Assembly: GCA_028687585.1 (NCBI GenBank) | Contig: JAQTZV010000019.1 | Coordinates: forward strand, 38,659 to 102,658 | Source: Desulfuromonadaceae bacterium | GTDB taxonomy: Bacteria; Desulfobacterota; Desulfuromonadia; Geobacterales; Pseudopelobacteraceae | Direction of reading: 5' to 3' | DNA: 64,000 bases | Shown: piece after piece, positions 58,768-64,000 of the stretch | Numbering within the stretch: the stretch's first letter is position 1 | How the letters are laid out: each line of letters opens with the position of its first letter | Position numbers and translations under genes: made by a program | The notes under the pieces: generated by a model | What the model was told of the DNA's origin: nothing | Database searches by the model: none | What the model saw: the letters and a program-made list of their open reading frames with translations, nothing else

Positions 58768-60296
58768 TGAGCGCGTCTGTGTATGAGGTTGTCAAACAGT
58801 TATCCGAGTCGATGATTGCAGGGCAGTTGGATTCCAGAGGAGATGCTGCGGAATTGAAAGGAAAAGATGCCGAAACAATCAAGCTGATCAATAATATGAT
58901 CGACTCGTTGGTCTCACCAATGCGCCTCGCAGGAAATGCTCTTGATGAAATCGCTCATGGCAAGCTTCCCCCGTTTGTAATTGATGATTATCAGGGTGAA
59001 TTCAACAAGATTAAACAAAATATCAACACGCTGCTTGCTATCCTCTACGGCATGCATGGGGAGACGGAACACCTGATCAATAGTGTCAACCAGGGCAAAT
59101 TGAAAACTCGCGGCAATGATTGGGATTATGAGGGGATCTGGAAAGATTTGATCGGAGGTATGAACTCTACGCTTGACGCGGTCATTGCTCCTATAAACGA
59201 GGCTGGAGCTGTGTTAGACAAGCTGGCACACTATGATCTAAAAGCGCGTATGAACGGCAAATATCGGGGTGATCACGCCGTAATCAGAAAAGCAATGAAC
59301 GCGACTGCCGGATCGCTACATGAAGCGATCTCCCAGGTATCCGAGACAGTTGGACTTGTCTCTGAGGTTGGCCGGCAGATTACCCGTGTCAGTTCGGTCG
59401 TCACGAAAGGGGCAGAAGAGCAGAGTGTCCAGCTGAACGAGACCTCCATGAGCCTTGCATCGCTTTCGGAGAGTGCTTCCCACAGTGCTCAAAGTACTGC
59501 CGCTGCGCATGCCGACGCAAAAAATGCAACAGACTCCATACTGAAGGCGAAAGAATCCATGAACCGCATGGTTATCTCCATGGGAGACATTAGTTGCGCA
59601 GCAGAAAAAACAACTTTTATTGCACATGAGATTGACGGTATTGCCAAAGAAACCGGGACATTGGCCGGTAGCGCGGTAGAGAAGGCGGTGAGAATGCGTA
59701 TTTCTGCGGGAGGGTTTGGAGTCGTTGCCCAGGAGATCCGCAAGTTGTCGCGGCAATGCACTGAGACAGCACATGCCATGAAAGCATTTGAAAAGAAAAT
59801 GGGTGAAGAACAACAGGAGGAGTTTGGTGAGCTTATTGCCAATCTGATGAGTATTGCCCGATTTTCCAACCTTCTCGGAGTCAACGCCGCCATTGAAGCC
59901 GCTCATGTTGAGGGGGCGGGCAACGAGTTCAAGGACATGACGGATGAAATTCACAGTTTGGCAGTCAGGTCCGCTGATGCCGCCAACAAGACCAGTGATC
60001 TTACCAGAACGTCGGCATCTCTTTCTAAAAGCGGAGTACAACTTTCGGATGAGATTGATAAGCAACTTGAAGGTGCCGTAAAGGGAGCGCATGCGCTCAG
60101 TTCATTTGCAGACGATATATCCGCAAATATTCATGAGCAGACCACAGGTCTTGAACAGATAAGTAAAACGGCTGCGCAGATAAGTGAAGTAACAGATAAG
60201 AATGCTGAGGGAGCTGCCGAGTCACTTGGTGCTGCGAAAAATCTGGAAAACCAGGTCGGAAAACTGACTAAAATGGTGAATCGATTCAGCTTCTAA
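58767..60296 (+). CDS. Soluble methyl-accepting chemotaxis-type receptor with tandem HAMP-like region
   Basis: 509 residues without any membrane helix. Residues about 35-185 hold tandem HAMP-like units (AGNALDEIAHGKLPPFV; LDKLAHYDLKARMNGKY). The receptor coiled coil follows. The tip is odd: one tip-like block at about 287-325 (IDGIAKETGTLAG, GFGVVAQEIRKLS) has lost the usual LLALNAAIEAARAGE core. A second at about 365-395 (SNLLGVNAAIEAAHVEGAG, DEIHSLAVRSA) keeps it with changes. The start overlaps the protease stop by one base. It is the last gene of the hydrogenase operon, and cheW is the first. Probably it senses hydrogenase state through protein contact (inference). Confidence 0.9.
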   Translation: MSASVYEVVKQLSESMIAGQLDSRGDAAELKGKDAETIKLINNMIDSLVSPMRLAGNALDEIAHGKLPPFVIDDYQGEFNKIKQNINTLLAILYGMHGETEHLINSVNQGKLKTRGNDWDYEGIWKDLIGGMNSTLDAVIAPINEAGAVLDKLAHYDLKARMNGKYRGDHAVIRKAMNATAGSLHEAISQVSETVGLVSEVGRQITRVSSVVTKGAEEQSVQLNETSMSLASLSESASHSAQSTAAAHADAKNATDSILKAKESMNRMVISMGDISCAAEKTTFIAHEIDGIAKETGTLAGSAVEKAVRMRISAGGFGVVAQEIRKLSRQCTETAHAMKAFEKKMGEEQQEEFGELIANLMSIARFSNLLGVNAAIEAAHVEGAGNEFKDMTDEIHSLAVRSADAANKTSDLTRTSASLSKSGVQLSDEIDKQLEGAVKGAHALSSFADDISANIHEQTTGLEQISKTAAQISEVTDKNAEGAAESLGAAKNLENQVGKLTKMVNRFSF

Positions 60297-60444
60297 GCGC
60301 TTTACGTTTACATATGGTCTCAATCTTATAATTATTATAATTACATAATATTACATAATTTTATTTATTTTGAACGGTCCAGTAATTAGCTTGAGTACGC
60401 CAAATCAGCCCCACTGGTTCGCGAAACAGCAAAAATGCTCATTA

Positions 60445-60645
60445 TCAATAATGCGGCGGGACCTCCTGATCAGCGTCGCGTGATACGGACGGCGACATGA
60501 CGAGAAACTGCTCCTTTAATGCCGCAAAATCACGTTGCAACCGCTCCAGAACCAGAGCCTGACGGCAGATAATTTCATTCAGCTCTCCAATAGTCCTCTC
60601 CTGCTGCATGTAGCGCATTTCCAGTTCGTTAATTCGCTCTTCCAT
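60445..60645 (-). CDS. slyX: SlyX-like small coiled-coil protein
   Basis: 66 residues from the ATG at 60645. Almost entirely a coiled coil (RINELEMRYMQQERTIGELN), ending in the PPHY tail that marks SlyX. Function unknown. AT-rich non-coding DNA (60297-60444) separates it from the preceding chemoreceptor gene, with which it converges. Confidence 0.85.
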   Translation of the reverse strand: MEERINELEMRYMQQERTIGELNEIICRQALVLERLQRDFAALKEQFLVMSPSVSRDADQEVPPHY

Positions 60646-60684
60646 ACGTAGTATGACCTCTCTAAATTTAATTAAAATTGATCC

Positions 60685-60712
60685 TTGATTCTTATATGTA
60701 TTGTGGTACACT
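60685..60712 (+). promoter_or_regulatory. Putative promoter of the membrane chemoreceptor gene
   Basis: TTGATT (60685-60690), 16-bp spacer, TACACT (60707-60712), 64 bp before the ATG at 60776. Confidence 0.4.
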
Positions 60713-60775
60713 TCCGCCTGCTCTCATACTGGTTACCATCGCTAACATACTCCTGTTTTTTTTAAAAGGTATTAA

Positions 60776-63226
60776 ATGACGATAAAAACCAAGCTCATAC
60801 TCAACATGGTTATCGGTGCCGTCGCAATCTGGTCGATAGTTATTACCAGCGTATTCGGCTTGACTTTTATCAAAAACAAACTCTCCTACCTGACCCAGAA
60901 AAGTACCCCATACCAAATTCGAACGATAGAATTTCAGAAAGATCTGCAGGGAGTCATTACTGATCTGATAAAAGTTAACGCTGCGCGCACTCCGGAAGAA
61001 TATAAGCAGTTTAAAGCCGAGGCCGATAAATCACTGGCCACGGTAAAGAGTGCCCAACTGGCACTTGAGGAGATGAGCAGCAGCAAGTTAGGCGCAGCAG
61101 AAGAGCTGGCTCTGACTGCAGAGGAACTGTGTGCCGCTGCACTTGCACGGATAACCACCGACAAGGATGCCGCAGATTCAAACAGCAGAATTGCCCTGAA
61201 GATGAAAGAGTCCTCGGCCCGCCTTAAAGAACTGGATAAACGGATCCGCATCCTTCAGACCGGGCGTTCCAACTCCTTTGCTGCCGCTATGAAAGATACC
61301 GGAAGTTTTTCATCCCGCCTCCGCAGCGTAGAAGAGCTGCGAAACCTGATTAAAGACATTCAGCTGATCTTCGTCACCGTCCAGAATGCCCAGAAGAGCA
61401 CCGCTGTGCTGATCGCAAAAGGAAAGGTCAACTCAGTGCTTGGGCGCGTAGCCAAGAATAATTACCATAATGAGAACGAAGCGATTGAAAAAGACACCAA
61501 GGTTGTGTTCGATAAACTGACGGAGTACATAAAGCTCCAAACGGCGGCACTTGCAGCAAAAGATGAAGAATCAAAAGCAAAAACTGTTGAAGCCGGCAAA
61601 GATCTTTCTGAAAAACTGAATGCTCTCTACCTGACTCTTGATCAGGAAGCCACTCTGGCGGGAGAAAAAGTCAACGTTGAAACCCAGAAGCAGGCGAGTA
61701 TCTACGGGCAGTCCAATGCAGCCAATTCTATTTTGCTCGATAACTCGGAGTTGGTGGCACTCGGCTTGATGATAGAGGGACAGACAAACCGCTTGTTTAC
61801 ACTGGAATCGAGCGCTGAGATCGACACGCTTGATTTGGAAATTCGCACTCTCTTCACCAGAATGACCGACCGCGCAGCCGCTGTTGAAAAGGCATTGATC
61901 AAACTCGGTGCAAAAGAAGAGCTTAAAAATCTCAGGGGGGCATCTACTGCATTGGCAGGAGTTCGAACAGACCTGCATGCCTCAAACGGGATTATTACTG
62001 CCCTAAAAAAGCACCTGACCGCTATCGATCAAGCGACAAAGGCAGGCGATAAACTGCGGGCGGTGGTACTCAAGCAGGCCGAGAAGGGCAAGGAGAGCGT
62101 CAATACGGCAAAGGGAGAGCAGGAAAAAGCGATCGGTTCCGTAAATAAAATGGTCAAGAACAGCATCATTCTGTTGATTGCCATCGGCTCTGTCGCTGCA
62201 ATCATCGGCATCTTTTTCGGTATATGGAGTTTCAGATCAGTTATCCGTCCTCTAAATTCTCTTGTTGAGGTTGCTGAGAGTGTTGCCGAGGGCAATCTCC
62301 ACGTTCGCGACATGAAAAAGAGCAATGACGAGTTTGGCTTGATACAGGGCGCCATGGCCAAGATGGTACACAACCTGCGTGATATGGTGGGACGTATCAG
62401 TAGCACCACTTCAACCGTTGCCAGCAGCTCCGAAGAGTTGGCCTCTACCGCCAATGAACTGGAACGAAACTCCCAGACTCAAACCAATGGCATTGAGACA
62501 ACAGTAACCGCCATGACCGAAATGGTACAGACTATTCAGGATGTATCGGGCAACGCTATAAACACTTCTGATTCCGCCGGCCGCATGAAACAGATCGCAC
62601 TGGAAGGCCAGAAGGCACTCGATGTCACATCAAAGGAGATGTACGCTTTTGCTGACATCGTCCGCCAGTCGGCAGAAAAAACCGAGGCACTCGGGACTAA
62701 ATCAGAAGCGATCAACGAGATTGTCGAAATGATCAAAGATATTGCCGACCAGACCAACCTGCTGGCGCTTAATGCCTCCATCGAAGCGGCCCGCGCCGGT
62801 GAAATGGGGCGAGGTTTTGCCGTTGTCGCCGACAGTGTCCGTCAACTGGCTCACCGTACTATCGAATCATCAGGGGAGATCAGTCGTACTGTCAAAGATA
62901 TGCACGATGAGGTTGATTCAACGGTCAGCATTATGAACAAACAGCGCAAGGCAATAGAAAGCATCATCCAGCATGTAGATGGTACGCTCAAATCGATGGG
63001 TGACATTGTCAACCATGTCGAGCAGGTATTCGGTATGGTGCAGACCATTGCCACCGCAACCGAAGAACAATCCGCAACTGCAGAGGATGTCAACCGCACC
63101 ATGGTAGGTATTCATGACGTAACCCGCCAGTTGACCCTGTCGGTTGTGGAGATTAAAGGAACTTCTGAAAACTTCGCCAAACTGGCCACTGATCTGCAGC
63201 AGATGGTTGGCTGGTTCAGGTTATAA
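60776..63226 (+). CDS. Transmembrane methyl-accepting chemotaxis protein
   Basis: 816 residues. First membrane helix about 8-30, a long helical periplasmic region (about 31-455), second helix about 458-482 (SIILLIAIGSVAAIIGIFFG), HAMP (about 483-535), then the cytoplasmic signalling domain. The tip is canonical: DIADQTNLLALNASIEAARA followed by GRGFAVVADSVRQLA. It ends WFRL without a CheR-binding pentapeptide. The periplasmic part is far larger than a four-helix bundle and all-helical, similar in size to helical bimodular sensors doubled. The ligand is unknown. The next gene begins 25 bases downstream. Confidence 0.94.
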   Translation: MTIKTKLILNMVIGAVAIWSIVITSVFGLTFIKNKLSYLTQKSTPYQIRTIEFQKDLQGVITDLIKVNAARTPEEYKQFKAEADKSLATVKSAQLALEEMSSSKLGAAEELALTAEELCAAALARITTDKDAADSNSRIALKMKESSARLKELDKRIRILQTGRSNSFAAAMKDTGSFSSRLRSVEELRNLIKDIQLIFVTVQNAQKSTAVLIAKGKVNSVLGRVAKNNYHNENEAIEKDTKVVFDKLTEYIKLQTAALAAKDEESKAKTVEAGKDLSEKLNALYLTLDQEATLAGEKVNVETQKQASIYGQSNAANSILLDNSELVALGLMIEGQTNRLFTLESSAEIDTLDLEIRTLFTRMTDRAAAVEKALIKLGAKEELKNLRGASTALAGVRTDLHASNGIITALKKHLTAIDQATKAGDKLRAVVLKQAEKGKESVNTAKGEQEKAIGSVNKMVKNSIILLIAIGSVAAIIGIFFGIWSFRSVIRPLNSLVEVAESVAEGNLHVRDMKKSNDEFGLIQGAMAKMVHNLRDMVGRISSTTSTVASSSEELASTANELERNSQTQTNGIETTVTAMTEMVQTIQDVSGNAINTSDSAGRMKQIALEGQKALDVTSKEMYAFADIVRQSAEKTEALGTKSEAINEIVEMIKDIADQTNLLALNASIEAARAGEMGRGFAVVADSVRQLAHRTIESSGEISRTVKDMHDEVDSTVSIMNKQRKAIESIIQHVDGTLKSMGDIVNHVEQVFGMVQTIATATEEQSATAEDVNRTMVGIHDVTRQLTLSVVEIKGTSENFAKLATDLQQMVGWFRL

Positions 63227-63251
63227 ATAAATCTGTTACAAGGAGTCGTAC

Positions 63252-63989
63252 ATGTTCAACAAAATCGCTCTCTGTTCGCTGCTATTTTCTCTTTGCACAA
63301 CACAAGTAATGGCAGAAGTGCTGAAAATCGGAGCGGGAGCAGCCCCTACCGAAAATGTATTAAAACCGGCGAAATTGGCCTTTGAAAAGGCGACTGCCCT
63401 GGATTTGTCTATTCTTTCAAGCGGTCCAAAACAGGCGTTTATTGACCTTGAGCGGGGTTCCGTAGATGCTGCCGCAGCAGGGCTTTCCTTCGACGACTGG
63501 ATGGCACTTTTAAAAAGAGAAGGCATTACCGTTGCCGATCCAACCATTTACCAGCAGGCTATCATCGGTAAAGACAAGGTTATCGTTATTGTGCACAAAG
63601 ACAATCCGATTCAGAAACTGACCAAAGAACAATTGACCGGCATTTTTTCCGGCAAGAGTACCAACTGGAAAGATGTTGGTGGCAAGGATGCACCTATTCT
63701 CGTTGTGTGGGGTGGCTTAACCCAGGGAACCAATTCAATGTTTGTCAAACATATTATGGATGGAACCAAGCCTACCAGTGAAGTTATACCAGCGACAACC
63801 GCTGAGGATATCCGTCATAATGTCGCATCAAACCCTGAAGCGATTGGAATCGGTCCGCAGGCGGTTGTAAACCAGACGGTGCGATCGCCAGAGACACCTG
63901 AGCTCGCACGGCCCATAACGCTGATAACAAAAGGTGCGCCTTCAGCAAAGGTTAAAAAGCTTCTTGATTTTATTGCAGGGCAAAAGTAG
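63252..63989 (+). CDS. Periplasmic phosphate-binding-protein-like (PstS-type) protein
   Basis: 245 residues with a signal peptide (about 1-21, TTQVMAEV). PstS/PBP-like 2 fold: LKIGAGAAPTENVL, VIVHKDNPIQKLTKEQLTGIF with the SGKSTNWKDVGGKDAP block typical of the family, then GTNSMFVKHIM. Shorter than transport PstS and lacking the full TGAGAT-like phosphate loop at the N-terminus. No pstABC genes are visible. AAGGAG precedes the ATG. It follows the chemoreceptor by 25 bases and may present a ligand to it (inference). Confidence 0.85.
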   Translation: MFNKIALCSLLFSLCTTQVMAEVLKIGAGAAPTENVLKPAKLAFEKATALDLSILSSGPKQAFIDLERGSVDAAAAGLSFDDWMALLKREGITVADPTIYQQAIIGKDKVIVIVHKDNPIQKLTKEQLTGIFSGKSTNWKDVGGKDAPILVVWGGLTQGTNSMFVKHIMDGTKPTSEVIPATTAEDIRHNVASNPEAIGIGPQAVVNQTVRSPETPELARPITLITKGAPSAKVKKLLDFIAGQK

Positions 63990-64000
63990 TCAAATCCACG

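Overview
The window reads as a chromosome segment of an anaerobic, polar-flagellate-type deltaproteobacterium of the Geobacter group (Geobacteraceae, Desulfuromonadales). The reasons are gene content (cobamide operon with an anaerobic benzimidazole synthase, Hyp maturation genes, a cytoplasmic NiFe hydrogenase, several GGDEF proteins and chemoreceptors), a moderate GC content, and several dispersed inverted-repeat elements of a kind common between Geobacter genes. The genus is inferred from gene content and not proven here. No tRNA, rRNA, CRISPR array, prophage or intact insertion sequence was seen.

Layout. 1-3148 (minus): the N-terminal 1049 residues of a large protein that has six half-motifs of the c-di-GMP-binding MshEN type, one membrane segment, a fibronectin III domain, two Ig-like domains and at least six nearly identical 92-residue repeats. 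3475-7814 (plus): ileS, a CBS-GGDEF protein and lspA. 8070-12318 (minus): hsp20, lon and an amidohydrolase. 12521-17048 (plus): a polyamine operon (speA, carboxynorspermidine synthase, nspC, small ORF), with a palindromic repeat inserted in frame inside nspC. 17064-24295: membrane GGDEF protein, priA, outer-membrane barrel protein, ABC exporter. 24505-29505 (plus): hypB-hypF-hypC-hypD and a HAD protein. 29502-30042: YefM-YoeB toxin-antitoxin pair. 30107-35999 (minus): methyltransferase, two glycosyltransferases, polyphosphate:AMP phosphotransferase, proC. 36173-38795: small exported or unknown proteins. 38876-42763 (plus): polar amino acid ABC transporter and a TauE/SafE permease. 42756-47487: HNH nuclease, a large exported protein, a VapC remnant, an SPFH-GYF protein and a zinc-ribbon protein.

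47626-54126 (minus) is a cobamide nucleotide-loop operon in the order cobU-cobT-pabBC-bzaF-cobS-cobC. It lies behind a promoter, a cobalamin riboswitch and a terminator. The ThiC homologue in it is best read as BzaF, which makes the lower-ligand base that CobT activates and CobS attaches.

54326-60296 (plus) is the most striking locus. A CheW, a complete two-subunit NiFe hydrogenase, a two-cluster ferredoxin, a hydrogenase maturation protease, two related small proteins with conserved cysteines on either side of the hydrogenase, and a membrane-free chemoreceptor with an altered, duplicated signalling tip lie in one tight operon. No diaphorase, cytochrome b or heterodisulfide reductase partner is present. 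The arrangement suggests a hydrogenase that reports H2 or electron flow to a chemosensory pathway. The window ends with slyX, a conventional membrane chemoreceptor and a phosphate-binding-protein-like periplasmic protein.
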